The notes below the pieces were generated by a model, which did not search any database, was not told the DNA's origin, and saw nothing but the letters and a program-made list of their open reading frames with translations. Below are positions 16,262-24,562 of a stretch of DNA of 43,318 nt, piece by piece. This DNA comes from an uncultured Coriobacteriaceae bacterium (GTDB lineage Bacteria > Actinomycetota > Coriobacteriia > Coriobacteriales > Coriobacteriaceae), in NCBI GenBank assembly GCA_949287085.1, contig CASEER010000015.1:1272-44589 (forward strand), given 5' to 3'. Every line of letters begins with the position of its first letter. Within the stretch, counting starts at the first letter, position 1. The position numbers and the translations under genes were made by a program.

Positions 16262-16480
16262 CTAGTCGAACGGCTCCAGCAAGCGTATGGGAGGCACCGC
16301 CAGGCCATCGGCCAAGCGCTGCAATTCGTTTAAGGTGATGTTTGATTGCCCGCTCTCAACATGATTGAGATATGGACGACTGATGCCCGCCATCAAACAA
16401 AAGTCGGTCTTGTTGAAGCCCTGCTTAATGCGCAGCGCCGCAACATTTCGACCAACGATCTGTCCCAATGGCTCATCCAT
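16262..16480 (-). CDS. Small XRE/Cro-type HTH regulator
   Basis: The 72-residue protein is almost only a helix-turn-helix: GQIVGRNVAALRIKQGF, then the DNA-reading pair around FCLMAGISRPYLNHVESGQSN, then ITLNELQRLADGLAV. It has no sensor domain. Such short proteins are autoregulators or antitoxin-like factors, but no toxin partner is seen beside it. The palindrome at 16514-16531, about 34 nt upstream of its start, is a candidate autoregulatory site. Its target is unknown. Confidence 0.82.
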   Translation of the reverse strand: MDEPLGQIVGRNVAALRIKQGFNKTDFCLMAGISRPYLNHVESGQSNITLNELQRLADGLAVPPIRLLEPFD

Positions 16481-16513
16481 ATCCCAGAGTCTGCAGAATC
16501 AATCCGCAAGCTC

Positions 16514-16531
16514 CGTAAACTATAATTTACG
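16514..16531. promoter_or_regulatory. Palindrome with embedded -10-like box upstream of the XRE gene
   Basis: CGTAAACTATAATTTACG has 6-bp perfect arms around CTATAA. It contains TATAAT on the plus strand and TATAGT on the minus strand. It is a likely operator and promoter core for the XRE gene. Confidence 0.5.
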
Positions 16532-16593
16532 TTCAACGGGATTTCTTGAACCAATAGAGGGTTCATTATTATTAGACAACTGGGGCTTGTACG

Positions 16594-16645
16594 AAAAAAC
16601 CCAGCGGGACGACCGCCGTTCATACCAGCCGCCCCGCTGGGTTTT
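16594..16645. terminator. Bidirectional terminator
   Basis: CCCAGCGGG (16600-16608) pairs with CCCGCTGGG (16633-16641), with six A before it and TTTT after it. It ends the minus-strand ychF/DUF1648 transcript; on the plus strand no gene is seen to need it. The rest of the gap 16481-16722 holds no gene. Confidence 0.82.
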
Positions 16646-16722
16646 GCAAGATGCTCTGTCTTCATGCTGCCCCAGGGATGCAGCACGATGCTTAGGGTCC
16701 GCCGCGTTCGCGCGCATCACAG

Positions 16723-17109
16723 CTACAGGGCCAAGCTAAAGCCCTTTCCCATGAACGCCGTCACGAGCAGGTAGATGTTGCTCACGTTCAACAGCACCAC
16801 CATGATCAGGCCGCTGCGAATCGAGCGCCGATATGTGAACTCCGTTGCCGCGCGCGAGCTGTTCATGGACAGATTTGCCTGCCGGCGCGCGGTAAGCACC
16901 ATGCCCGCACCCAGCAGCGCGCAGATGCCCGGCACCAAAAAGAGCTCAAAACGGCTGCCAAAACGCGTGGGCTCGCCACCGGCGCCAAAAGCCATGGCAA
17001 CCGTATCCGGCATCTGCGGAATCGTCAAAAACGCCTCGACGAGCGGCACGATCGCCAGCACGATCAACGCGATGGTAAGGTACCCATTGGTACGACCATA
17101 ACGAAACAT
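16723..17109 (-). CDS. DUF1648-like small membrane protein
   Basis: The 128-residue protein has three predicted membrane segments: LTIALIVLAIVPLVEAF near residue 12, LFLVPGICALLGAGMVL near residue 60 and LIMVVLLNVSNIYLLVTAF near residue 105. The IPQMPDTVAMAFGAGGEPTR loop resembles DUF1648 ('P-x-x-V-x-x-H-F-x-x-x-G-x-P-D'), which occurs in SdpI-like immunity and membrane proteins. The function is not known. The start at 17109 follows GAGGTGGG; it lies 13 nt downstream of ychF and is probably co-transcribed with it. The match to DUF1648 is by eye. Confidence 0.65.
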   Translation of the reverse strand: MFRYGRTNGYLTIALIVLAIVPLVEAFLTIPQMPDTVAMAFGAGGEPTRFGSRFELFLVPGICALLGAGMVLTARRQANLSMNSSRAATEFTYRRSIRSGLIMVVLLNVSNIYLLVTAFMGKGFSLAL

Positions 17110-17122
17110 ACAACCCACCTCG

Positions 17123-18199
17123 TTACACGTTAAACCTGAAGTGCACAACGTCGCCGTCCTGCATGAGGTAGTCCTTGCCCTCCATGCGGAGCTTACCGGC
17201 CGCCCGGGCACCCTGCTCGCCGCCGAGCTCGATGTAGTCGTTGTAGCTGATGACCTCGGCCTTAATAAAGCCGCGCTCAAAGTCGCTGTGAATCACGCCG
17301 GCCGCCTGCGGCGCCGTAGCGCCCTTGCGCACCGTCCACGCCTTGACCTCCATCTCGCCGGCGGTAAAGAAGCTCTGCAGGCCCAGCAGCTTGTAGGCCG
17401 CCTGCGCAAGCACGTCAAGACCGGGGCGCTCAAGCCCGAGCGTCTCCAGGTACTCGGCCGCCTCCGCGGGATCAAGCTCCGAGAGCTCCGCCTCCACCTT
17501 GGCGCAAATGGGAATGGGCGTCACGCCGTCAATGGGCTCGAGTTCCTCGCCGAGCATGTCTTCGTCAACGTTTGCCACATAGAGCATCGGCTTCATGGTA
17601 AGCAGGAACAGCCCCTTGGCGGCAGCACGCTCCTCGTCGGTCATCTCCATGGTGGCGGCGCGGTTGCCCTCGTTGAGCCAAGCAACCAGGCGCTGGGCTA
17701 CTTCGAGCTTGGGCTGCAGCTCTTTGTCGCGCTTAGCCTCTTTTTCGAGCTTGGGCAGCTGCTTCTCGAGCGTCTGGATGTCTGCCAGAATGAGCTCGGT
17801 CATGATGGTCTCGGCATCGCCCGCCGGGTCCACAAAGTCGGCCGTGCGGCCCACTTCGCGCATGACGTTGGGGTCCTTGAAGTAGCGCACGACCTCGCAG
17901 ATGGCGTCGGTCTCGCGGATGTTCGCGAGAAACTGGTTGCCCAGGCCCTCGCCCTCGTTGGCACCCTTTACCAAGCCCGCGATGTCCACAAACTCCACCG
18001 TGGCGGGCACAATGCGCCCGGGATGCACGATCTCGGCGAGCTTGCCCAGGCGGTCGTCGGGCACGTCGACAATGCCCACGTTGGGATCGATCGTTGCAAA
18101 GGGATAGTTGGCGGCAAGCCCGCCTTTTTTGGTAAGCGCCGTAAACAGCGTCGACTTGCCCACGTTGGGCAGGCCCACGATACCAATGGAGAGAGCCAC
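17123..18199 (-). CDS. ychF: Redox-regulated ATPase/GTPase YchF
   Basis: The 358-residue protein is a ribosome-associated Obg-family P-loop ATPase. It has the G1 motif GIVGLPNVGKSTLFTALT, a switch region with ANYPFATIDPNVG, G3 VDIAGLVKGANEGEGLGNQFL, an NVDED sequence in place of the canonical NKxD (typical of YchF, which prefers ATP), a coiled-coil insertion near 130-200, and a C-terminal TGS domain ending EGKDYLMQDGDVVHFRFNV. The GTG at 18199 is preferred over ATG 18217 because AAAGGAA precedes it and would otherwise be coding. Confidence 0.96.
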   Translation of the reverse strand: MALSIGIVGLPNVGKSTLFTALTKKGGLAANYPFATIDPNVGIVDVPDDRLGKLAEIVHPGRIVPATVEFVDIAGLVKGANEGEGLGNQFLANIRETDAICEVVRYFKDPNVMREVGRTADFVDPAGDAETIMTELILADIQTLEKQLPKLEKEAKRDKELQPKLEVAQRLVAWLNEGNRAATMEMTDEERAAAKGLFLLTMKPMLYVANVDEDMLGEELEPIDGVTPIPICAKVEAELSELDPAEAAEYLETLGLERPGLDVLAQAAYKLLGLQSFFTAGEMEVKAWTVRKGATAPQAAGVIHSDFERGFIKAEVISYNDYIELGGEQGARAAGKLRMEGKDYLMQDGDVVHFRFNV

Positions 18200-18292
18200 G
18201 GCTTTCCTTTCTATCATGCAGGCGGGCGCGCCGGTGCGCTCGGCCCGCCGTGTTTCGAGCCTTCGTTATTATACGAGACCCGCCAAACAGCG

Positions 18293-19561
18293 CTACTCGT
18301 CTGCGAGCTTCTCCACCCGGTCAAGCGCTGCGTTGAGCTTCTTTTTGGCCTCGGCCTTCATCTTCTCGGCTTCCTCGTGTGCCTTGGCGGCCTCGGCAGC
18401 CTTCTTCTCGGCTTCGGGGTCGGGCAAAACCAGATCGGCGGCATCGTGCTCAACCATGGTGAGGGCATGCGTCTCGCAGACCTCAGCACAAAGCCCGCAG
18501 CCCACGCAATAGGTTGCCTCAACTGCAAAGCGTCCGCCATCGGCAAGATCGCACGCATGGAGCGGGCATGCGGTAACGCAGTCGCCGCAGAGCGTGCACT
18601 TCTCAAAATCGCAGGCAGGCGTACGCACCTGCACGTTGGCCGCAAGCTCCGGATGCGCCTGCAGGGTCGAGAGCAGCAGTTGGCGGTTCTGGGTAAGCAC
18701 GCGGCGGCGCTTTTGCGAGGTTGTACCCGTGGCCATGGAAAGCGTGCGCTCAAGCGCCGACAGCTTTTTGGTGTGGTCCTTGATGCGCTGCGCCACCGAC
18801 GTCACCGCCGCCGTGGCGGGGTTGAGCTTAGAGACCGTGAGGCCCGTGGTCTTCATGATCTTGTCCAGATATTCTTTGCGCTCAAACTCACGCCGTTTGG
18901 TGCACGTAAGCGCGGAGGCGTCGACCTCGAGCCCCATACCGCGGCCCGACCACTCCTCGGCCGTGGCGATGGCGTCGCCCAGGAGCTCCTCGCCCTGCGC
19001 GTTGCGGCACGCCGTGCAAATGTCGAGCGGCAGGTACACGCTTACGTTGGGGAAATCCATCATGATGGAAAACCAAGTCTCGGGCGTCACCTCGCCCACG
19101 CAGGCAAGCACGACCTCGTTTTCGCGCGGGATGCGCTTCAAGGCGCGCGTGCAGGTTACATAGGCCGTCTCGTATGCGGTAGCAGCCGAGGCAACGGCAT
19201 CGTAGATCTTCTTGGGGCGGTGCTTGAGCGTATGCATGGCCTCGGTGGGGCACACGGGCGCGCACAGTCCGCATTTACGGCATGCATCCAGAATATCGAT
19301 GCCGCCGTCCTCGATCTCTATCGCGTTGACCGGACAGATCTGCGCGCACGCGCGACACGAGCTCTTGGGAGACTTGCAGGCAAGGCAGGGCAAGGTATTG
19401 GCCCGCGGCTTCTCTTTGTAGTCCGCCGGATTCCAGACTTTCTCCTCCGCCTCAGGATTACCTAAAAAGGCGTTAGTGAGGTCATTGAACGGCTCCGTAA
19501 TACCGCTCAAGCCCTTGGTGATATCGATGATGTCATCGAACATGTCGCGCTTCTGCGCCAT
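18293..19561 (-). CDS. 4Fe-4S ferredoxin-like protein with four cysteine clusters, function unknown
   Basis: The 422-residue protein is not one I can name. Two cysteine clusters lie near the N-terminus: CLACKSPKSSCRACAQICP at about 59-77 and CRKCGLCAPVCP at about 93-104. Two more lie near the C-terminus: CTLCGDCVTACP and CVGCGLCAEVCE, at about 340-385. Between them is a roughly 230-residue region with further single cysteines (VTCTRAL, VLACVGEV, ICTACRNAQG) and no recognised domain. The last 35 residues are a Lys/Glu/Ala coiled coil. There is no signal peptide or membrane segment, so it is probably a cytoplasmic electron carrier or redox-enzyme subunit. The middle recalls the sulfhydryl region of HdrA- or CoA-type partner proteins, but this is not firm. 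It lies 62 nt after lysS and 93 nt before ychF. The start at 19561 has a G-rich ribosome site. Confidence 0.75.
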   Translation of the reverse strand: MAQKRDMFDDIIDITKGLSGITEPFNDLTNAFLGNPEAEEKVWNPADYKEKPRANTLPCLACKSPKSSCRACAQICPVNAIEIEDGGIDILDACRKCGLCAPVCPTEAMHTLKHRPKKIYDAVASAATAYETAYVTCTRALKRIPRENEVVLACVGEVTPETWFSIMMDFPNVSVYLPLDICTACRNAQGEELLGDAIATAEEWSGRGMGLEVDASALTCTKRREFERKEYLDKIMKTTGLTVSKLNPATAAVTSVAQRIKDHTKKLSALERTLSMATGTTSQKRRRVLTQNRQLLLSTLQAHPELAANVQVRTPACDFEKCTLCGDCVTACPLHACDLADGGRFAVEATYCVGCGLCAEVCETHALTMVEHDAADLVLPDPEAEKKAAEAAKAHEEAEKMKAEAKKKLNAALDRVEKLADE

Positions 19562-19623
19562 GCAGGTCCCCCCTATCGTCCGTCCTGGCACTCCGCCGGG
19601 AGCTTTTAGCCGGGTCCTTGTTG

Positions 19624-21618
19624 CTAGTACAGCTTGGCACCAGCCGGAATCGCGTCGTCCACCATGAGCAGGTTCAGGCGCTCCTCCGCCTCGTCGCCCT
19701 CGCCCTCGGCATGCACGGCGCTGATGAGCATGCCGCACGAATCGATGCCCATCATCTTGCGCGGCGGCAGGTTGGTGATGGCGATGCACGTCTTGCCCAC
19801 GAGAACCTCGGGGTCGTAGTACATGCTAATACCGGAGAGGATCACGCGGTCCGTGCCCGAGCCGTCGTCAAGCGTGAACTTGAGGAGCTTCTTGCTCTTG
19901 GGCACCGGCTCGCACGCCTTGACCTTGACGGCGCGGAAGTCGGACTTGCTAAAGGTGTCAAAGTCAACGAAGTCCTCGAAGAGCGGCTCGACCTTTACCT
20001 GCGCGTAATCGATGGTCGGAATCTTGTTGGGGGCCACCTTCACCGCGCCGGCCAAGCCGCCCGCAGCGGTAGCGTCCTCGGCCGCTGCAGCCTCATCGGC
20101 CGCGCGCGCCGCCGCAGCACCCGACACGCTGCCCTTCTCGGGGCGCATGTGCGGGAACAGCAGCACGTCGCGGATGCTCGCGGAGTTGGTGAGCAGCATG
20201 ACGACGCGGTCGATGCCAATGCCGATGCCGCCCGCCGGAGGCATGCCGTACTCGAGCGCGCGCACGTAGTCCTCGTCGTACTCCATGGCCTCGTCGTCGC
20301 CGCCGGCCTTCTCCTCCATCTGCTTGGCAAAGCGATCAGCCTGGTCGACGGGGTCGTTGAGTTCGCTGAACGCATTGGCGTACTCGTGGCCGGCAATCAC
20401 CAGCTCGAAGCGGTGCGTAAGTCGCGGGTCATCCTCAAAGCGCTTAGCGAGCGGGCTCACCTCGACGGGGTAATCGCACACAAAGGTGGGGTTGATAATC
20501 GAGGCCTCGCCCTTCTCGTCGTATATCTCAGCGATGAGCTTGCCGGGACCCCACGCGGGGTTGACCTCAATACCGCACTCGGTGGCGGCGGCGCGGAGCT
20601 CGTCGATCGGCGTGTCGAGGTTAAGCTCGCGGCCCATAACCTCGGAGACGATCTCGGTCATGGGACGACTCGGCCAGCTGCCCGAGAGGTCGACCTGCTG
20701 CCCCTGGTACTCAATGACCTCGGGGTTGCCGATCGCAGCGTTGGCAGCCTTGATCACGCCCTCGGCGAGCTCCTTCATGCCCTCGAGGTCGCTGTAGGCG
20801 CGATAGGCCTCCATAGTGGTGAACTCGGGGTTGTGCGTCAGGTCCATGCCCTCGTTGCGGAAGATGCGGCCGATCTCGAACACGCGCTCATAGCCGCCCA
20901 CGAGCAGGCGCTTCAAGTGCAGCTCGGTAGCGATGCGCAGATAGCACTCCTGGTTGAGCGCGTTGAAGTGCGTGATAAACGGCTTGGCCGTGGCACCGCC
21001 CTGGATGGTCTGCAGGATGGGCGTCTCCACCTCCATGTAGCCGTTGTCCTCCATGTAACGGCGGAAAGCGCTGACAATCGCCGAGCGCTTGCGGAAGGTC
21101 TCGCGCACGTCGTCGTTCATGATGAGGTCCACGTAGCGCTGGCGGTAACGGGTCTCCTTGTCGGAGAGGCCGTGGAACTTCTCGGGCAGCGGGCGCACCG
21201 CCTTGGAGAGCAGCGTCAGGCGCTTCGGAGCGATGGAGAGCTGGCCGCGCTTGGTGCGCACGACCGCACCCGTCACGTTCACGATGTCGCCCAGGTCGAG
21301 CGCGCCAAGAAGCGTCCAGTCATCTTCGCTCATATCGTTGATGCGGCAGAAGAGCTGAATCTCGGCCGTGGTGTCGCGCACCACGACAAACGAGATCTTG
21401 CCCTGACCGCGCTTGGCCATCACGCGGCCGCCCACGCTCACCACGTCGGTCGTATCCTCACCCGCGGCGAGGTCGGCGTAGCGCGCCTCAATATCGGCAA
21501 TATGATCCGAAATCTCAGAATGCTCCGGATACGGGTTAACGCCCGCCTCAAACATTGTCGCGCGCTTGGACAAACGATGCGCGCGCTCGTCGTTGAGCGT
21601 CAATTCCTGCTCTGCCAT
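19624..21618 (-). CDS. lysS: Lysyl-tRNA synthetase, class II, with C-terminal tRNA-binding domain
   Basis: The 664-residue protein charges tRNA-Lys. The N-terminal OB-fold anticodon domain (about 60-150) is followed by the class II core with motif 2, GRIFRNEGMDLTHNPEFT, and motif 3, GIGIGIDRVVMLLTNSASIR. The core ends near residue 500 (LLFPHMRPEKG), where an ordinary LysS stops. An Ala-rich linker leads to a second domain (about 550-664: FSKSDFRAVKVKACEPVPKSK..., then TNLPPRKMMGIDSCGMLISA). That domain is the EMAP II/Trbp111-type tRNA-binding fold normally found at the end of MetG. The start at 21618 follows AAAGGAG. It lies downstream of greA but is separated from it by a terminator. Confidence 0.95.
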   Translation of the reverse strand: MAEQELTLNDERAHRLSKRATMFEAGVNPYPEHSEISDHIADIEARYADLAAGEDTTDVVSVGGRVMAKRGQGKISFVVVRDTTAEIQLFCRINDMSEDDWTLLGALDLGDIVNVTGAVVRTKRGQLSIAPKRLTLLSKAVRPLPEKFHGLSDKETRYRQRYVDLIMNDDVRETFRKRSAIVSAFRRYMEDNGYMEVETPILQTIQGGATAKPFITHFNALNQECYLRIATELHLKRLLVGGYERVFEIGRIFRNEGMDLTHNPEFTTMEAYRAYSDLEGMKELAEGVIKAANAAIGNPEVIEYQGQQVDLSGSWPSRPMTEIVSEVMGRELNLDTPIDELRAAATECGIEVNPAWGPGKLIAEIYDEKGEASIINPTFVCDYPVEVSPLAKRFEDDPRLTHRFELVIAGHEYANAFSELNDPVDQADRFAKQMEEKAGGDDEAMEYDEDYVRALEYGMPPAGGIGIGIDRVVMLLTNSASIRDVLLFPHMRPEKGSVSGAAAARAADEAAAAEDATAAGGLAGAVKVAPNKIPTIDYAQVKVEPLFEDFVDFDTFSKSDFRAVKVKACEPVPKSKKLLKFTLDDGSGTDRVILSGISMYYDPEVLVGKTCIAITNLPPRKMMGIDSCGMLISAVHAEGEGDEAEERLNLLMVDDAIPAGAKLY

Positions 21619-21736
21619 GCCTGCTCCTTTGTGCCTCTTAGATAACAACCAGCCGCGTGCCGCTCGCGCCGCGCGATGGTGTACCTCGCTCCCTGCTCCC
21701 AGCAAGCGCCCCGCGCCCACCTGAAGCCTGTTCAAT

Positions 21737-21771
21737 AAAAAGCTCCCCGAGGCCTTGCGGTCCCAGGGAGC
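21737..21771 (-). terminator. Terminator of greA
   Basis: On the minus strand GCTCCC (21771-21766) pairs with GGGAGC (21747-21742), and inner GACC/GGCC pairing continues the stem. It is followed by TTTTTATTG. It sits between greA and lysS, so lysS probably has its own promoter in 21619-21736. Confidence 0.8.
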
Positions 21772-21801
21772 ATACGTGCTACGGTGCGCTCGACCCGGGG
21801 C

Positions 21802-22269
21802 CTAGCGCGCGATCTTGGTGATGGTGTAGGTGCGCGTCTTGCCAGAAGGCAGCACGACCTCAACCGTCTCGCCCTCCTCGTGACCCATCAGCGCCGAGCC
21901 AATGGGCGACTCGTTGGAAATCTTGTTCTCAAGCGAGTTGGTCTCGTTGGTACCCACGAGTGTAAAGTCGTGGACCTCGCCATCGGCATCGACCACGGTG
22001 ACCGTACTGCCGAGCGACGCGCCAAAAACACCCGCGGTGTCAGAATCGAGCGCGTTGGCCAGAATGTCGTGAATCTCGTGGATGCGCGCCTCGTTCTTGG
22101 CCTGGTCTTCCTTGGCGTCGTCGTACTCGGAGTTTTCCGAAAGGTCGCCAAAGTCACGCGCGACCTTGATGCGCTCAACAATCTCGGAGCGGTGCTCACC
22201 CTCACGCCATGCAAGCTCTTCCTCGAGCTTCTTGCGACCCTCTGCCGTCAATACGGTGCTATTCGCCAT
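21802..22269 (-). CDS. greA: Transcript cleavage factor GreA
   Basis: The 155-residue protein rescues stalled RNA polymerase by stimulating cleavage of backtracked RNA. The N-terminal coiled-coil hairpin carries the acidic tip in DFGDLSENSEYDDAKEDQ (the conserved Asp and Glu that hold Mg). The C-terminal domain contains NKISNESPIGSALMGHEEGETVEVVLPSG. Length and order are standard. The start at 22269 follows AAGGAG. Confidence 0.97.
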   Translation of the reverse strand: MANSTVLTAEGRKKLEEELAWREGEHRSEIVERIKVARDFGDLSENSEYDDAKEDQAKNEARIHEIHDILANALDSDTAGVFGASLGSTVTVVDADGEVHDFTLVGTNETNSLENKISNESPIGSALMGHEEGETVEVVLPSGKTRTYTITKIAR

Positions 22270-22320
22270 TCGGGAGACTCCTTGTCTCAACGCTGTTTCT
22301 ACAATCGCTCACCATAATAA

Positions 22321-22351
22321 CGGCCGACCGCCCGCATGGGGAGGTCGGCCG
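22321..22351 (-). terminator. Terminator of tatA
   Basis: The perfect 9-bp stem CGGCCGACC (22321-22329) / GGTCGGCCG (22343-22351) is followed on the minus strand by TTATTATGG. It lies between tatA and greA. Confidence 0.65.
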
Positions 22352-22376
22352 CAATCGTTCTATAGGAAGTACAAAG

Positions 22377-22640
22377 CTACTCAGAGATGGGGCCCTCGTC
22401 GTCGCTGGTTGCTTCCTTCTTTTTCTTGGCCTCGGCGAGCTTCTCCTCGAGTTCGCGGATCTCCTTGTCCTCGGGGCTCTCGTCGCTCTCAGCGGGCTCG
22501 GAAGCGTCGTCGCCCTGCATACCCTCACGCAGGTTCTTGACCGTCGAGCCGAGCGACTTACCAAGCTTGGGAAGGTTCTTAGGCCCAAAGATGACCAGGA
22601 CCACGATCAGGATGACAACCCACTCAAAACCTTTTGGCAT
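22377..22640 (-). CDS. tatA: Twin-arginine translocase TatA/TatE-family protein
   Basis: The 87-residue protein has one N-terminal membrane helix, FEWVVILIVVLVIFGP, then the FGPKNLPKLGKSLGSTVKNLREG amphipathic helix typical of TatA, and an acidic/Lys-rich tail. TatA forms the size-variable pore for folded proteins together with TatC, which is not in this window. The start at 22640 follows GGAGGAAAC. It is a single gene with its own terminator. A TatB assignment is less likely because the FGP motif and short tail fit TatA. Confidence 0.9.
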   Translation of the reverse strand: MPKGFEWVVILIVVLVIFGPKNLPKLGKSLGSTVKNLREGMQGDDASEPAESDESPEDKEIRELEEKLAEAKKKKEATSDDEGPISE

Positions 22641-22854
22641 AGTGTTTCCTCCAGTTACTTATCAAAACAAGCTCGAAAGAGTATACCGCCGGCATGGTGC
22701 GCAAACAACTACGCCCTATTTTCCACACGTCTTGGCAATCCGCCCGAAACACACCCCTACGCTGGTCAAACGCTCCATGAGCCGCATGTAGACGCGCTCG
22801 GCCGTGTAAGCGTTTGGTAAACACCCGCCCACAGCAACCCCGATGCTCGGCTCC

Positions 22855-24336
22855 TTACAGCACGAGCATGAGCACGGTGAGCACCGCCGCCGTCACCAGC
22901 GTAAGCACCACGAAGAACTTTGCCGTGAGTTTGAGGAACGTGGTGTAGCTTGTATGGGCGAGCTCCAAACCCGACACGATCACGCCGTTCGTGGGGGTAA
23001 CCATAGCCACCACGCCATGGGCCGCCACGTAGATCATGATCATGATGTCGGGCGAGAACCCCAGGCTGTTGGCAAGCGGGCCCATGATGGGCATCGAGAC
23101 CGTCGCCATGCCCGAGCTCGACGGAATAAGGAACGAGAGCACAACGTAGAGCGCATAGCTCGCCGGGGCAAAAATCACCACCGAAACACCGCTCAGCGCG
23201 TTTGCCGCCGCATGGAGCACAAAGACATCGAGCCCTGTGGCCGACATAAGCACCGAGATGGCACGTGCCACGGCAATCACGAGCGCAGTGGAGATCATCG
23301 TGGAGCAACCATCGATGAAGGTGTTCACGATCTCCTTCTCGGAGAGGCCGCCCACCACGCCGATCACGATCGATATGAGCAGGAACCAGATGCCGCAATC
23401 GGTAAAGTACCACTCGCCCAGCGGCAAACCCGTGAGCACCGCGCTCCATGCCGTCGACGGGTCATCCGCCGTCGCGCCTAGGGCAAAGAAGTTGATGCCA
23501 AAGCTCTCCCACGGAATGAACGACACGATCATGATCACAAACGAAAGCGCAAAGAGCACGAGCACGAGCTTCTGCTTGCCCGTAAGCACGGCGTCCTTCA
23601 GGCTCGAAGCCTGCTCGTTCTCAAGGGCGCGGGTTTCGTCGGCATAGGCAGCATCCATGCGCGCGAGCTCATCGGCTGTCATGGCCGAGTTGGCACGGTC
23701 AGCCTTGACCTTCTTGGCATAGCGCATCACAAAGGCGATACCCATGGCCTCAGAGATCACAAAGAGCAAGAAGCCCACGGCAATGAGCGTGCCCTGGTTC
23801 GCCATAATGCCCTTATCGGCAAGCGCCGACGACGCGATGGCGATTGAGAACGGGTTGACCGTGGAACCGAGCGTACCCAGACCAGCGCCCAGCAGCACCA
23901 CGAGTGCACCCACCAGCGAATCAAAACCCATGGCAAACGTGACCGAAGCAAGCAGGATGTAGAAGGGGATGGTCTCCTCCATCATGCCGTAGGTAGAGCC
24001 GCAGATGCCAAACGCAATCATGAGCACCGGGATGAGCAGCGTATCTCGGTCGCCGAGCTTGCGCACGAGCGTGGCAATGCCGGCGTCGAGCGCGCCCGTC
24101 TTGTTGACCATGGCCAAAAAACCGCCCAGCACGATGACAAAGAGGCACACGTCGATGGCGTTCTTAAAACCGTCAAACGGCGCATTCATAACATCGGCGA
24201 GCGTGGCGCCCTTCACGTCGGGCGTAAAGGCGGCCACAACCCACGTGCACAGGGCCACAACGATCAGGCAGCCAATGAGGATGGTAAACGAGGTTGGCAT
24301 GCCTCGCTTTTTCTTACGCTTGGCTACTTCTGCCAT
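22855..24336 (-). CDS. yfcC: YfcC-family (DcuC-like) anaerobic carrier
   Basis: The 493-residue protein has about 12 membrane segments after a basic N-terminus (MAEVAKRKKKRGMPTSFTILIGC). Family signs include GGFLAMVNKTGALDAGI, FGICGSTYGMMEETIPFY, GTLGSTVNPFSIAIASSALAD, FLIPSSSGMATVSMPIMGPLA and ATVTPTNG-like VTPTNGVIVSG. These proteins are annotated as C4-dicarboxylate or basic amino acid carriers; the substrate is not settled. It lies directly downstream of the M20 amidohydrolase gene, with a terminator-like structure between them. The pair could take up and cleave an N-acyl amino acid or peptide (inference). The start at 24336 follows AGGAGG. Confidence 0.87.
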   Translation of the reverse strand: MAEVAKRKKKRGMPTSFTILIGCLIVVALCTWVVAAFTPDVKGATLADVMNAPFDGFKNAIDVCLFVIVLGGFLAMVNKTGALDAGIATLVRKLGDRDTLLIPVLMIAFGICGSTYGMMEETIPFYILLASVTFAMGFDSLVGALVVLLGAGLGTLGSTVNPFSIAIASSALADKGIMANQGTLIAVGFLLFVISEAMGIAFVMRYAKKVKADRANSAMTADELARMDAAYADETRALENEQASSLKDAVLTGKQKLVLVLFALSFVIMIVSFIPWESFGINFFALGATADDPSTAWSAVLTGLPLGEWYFTDCGIWFLLISIVIGVVGGLSEKEIVNTFIDGCSTMISTALVIAVARAISVLMSATGLDVFVLHAAANALSGVSVVIFAPASYALYVVLSFLIPSSSGMATVSMPIMGPLANSLGFSPDIMIMIYVAAHGVVAMVTPTNGVIVSGLELAHTSYTTFLKLTAKFFVVLTLVTAAVLTVLMLVL

Positions 24337-24451
24337 AGTTCCTCCTGTCCTACCGGTGTGTACCGGCTCCTCAGCCGGGTACGGTGCGCCCGGCAGCTTC
24401 AACCAACATAAAAGAAATCGGATAAGAACGTGCAGGCAGCGGGGTCAATAA

Positions 24452-24535
24452 GGGGGAGCGTCGAGAACGCGGCCGTTCTCCTGCACACGGCCTTCTCCAG
24501 GAGCCGTGCACGTCAGCCGCGTGCGCGACGCCCCC
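24452..24535 (-). terminator. Multi-hairpin structure between the M20 and YfcC genes
   Basis: A closing stem (24452-24463 with 24526-24535) surrounds two inner hairpins: GAGAACG/CGTTCTC (24463-24469 with 24474-24480, tetraloop CGGC) and TGCA..CGGC/GCCGTGCA (24482-24491 with 24503-24510). On the minus strand the closing stem is followed by TTATTGA. It starts 28 nt after the M20 stop codon, so it is probably a branched terminator or attenuator. Confidence 0.6.
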
Positions 24536-24562
24536 GTTGTGTCCCGCCGCGCGAAGTCGTCC

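Noticed and set aside
16262..16480. Antitoxin of a type II toxin-antitoxin pair
   Set aside because: No toxin-like ORF adjoins it on the same strand; neighbours are asparaginase and a terminator.
17141..19465. Very long plus-strand open frame antisense to ychF and the ferredoxin-like gene
   Set aside because: The minus-strand proteins have clear motifs; the plus frame is rich in His, Arg and Gly with no domain, a typical high-GC shadow.
22767..22816. CAAACGCT/AGCGTTTG inverted repeat upstream of tatA
   Set aside because: Only 8 bp with a 34-nt spacer and no link to a start or stop; likely chance in GC-rich DNA or a weak terminator for yfcC.
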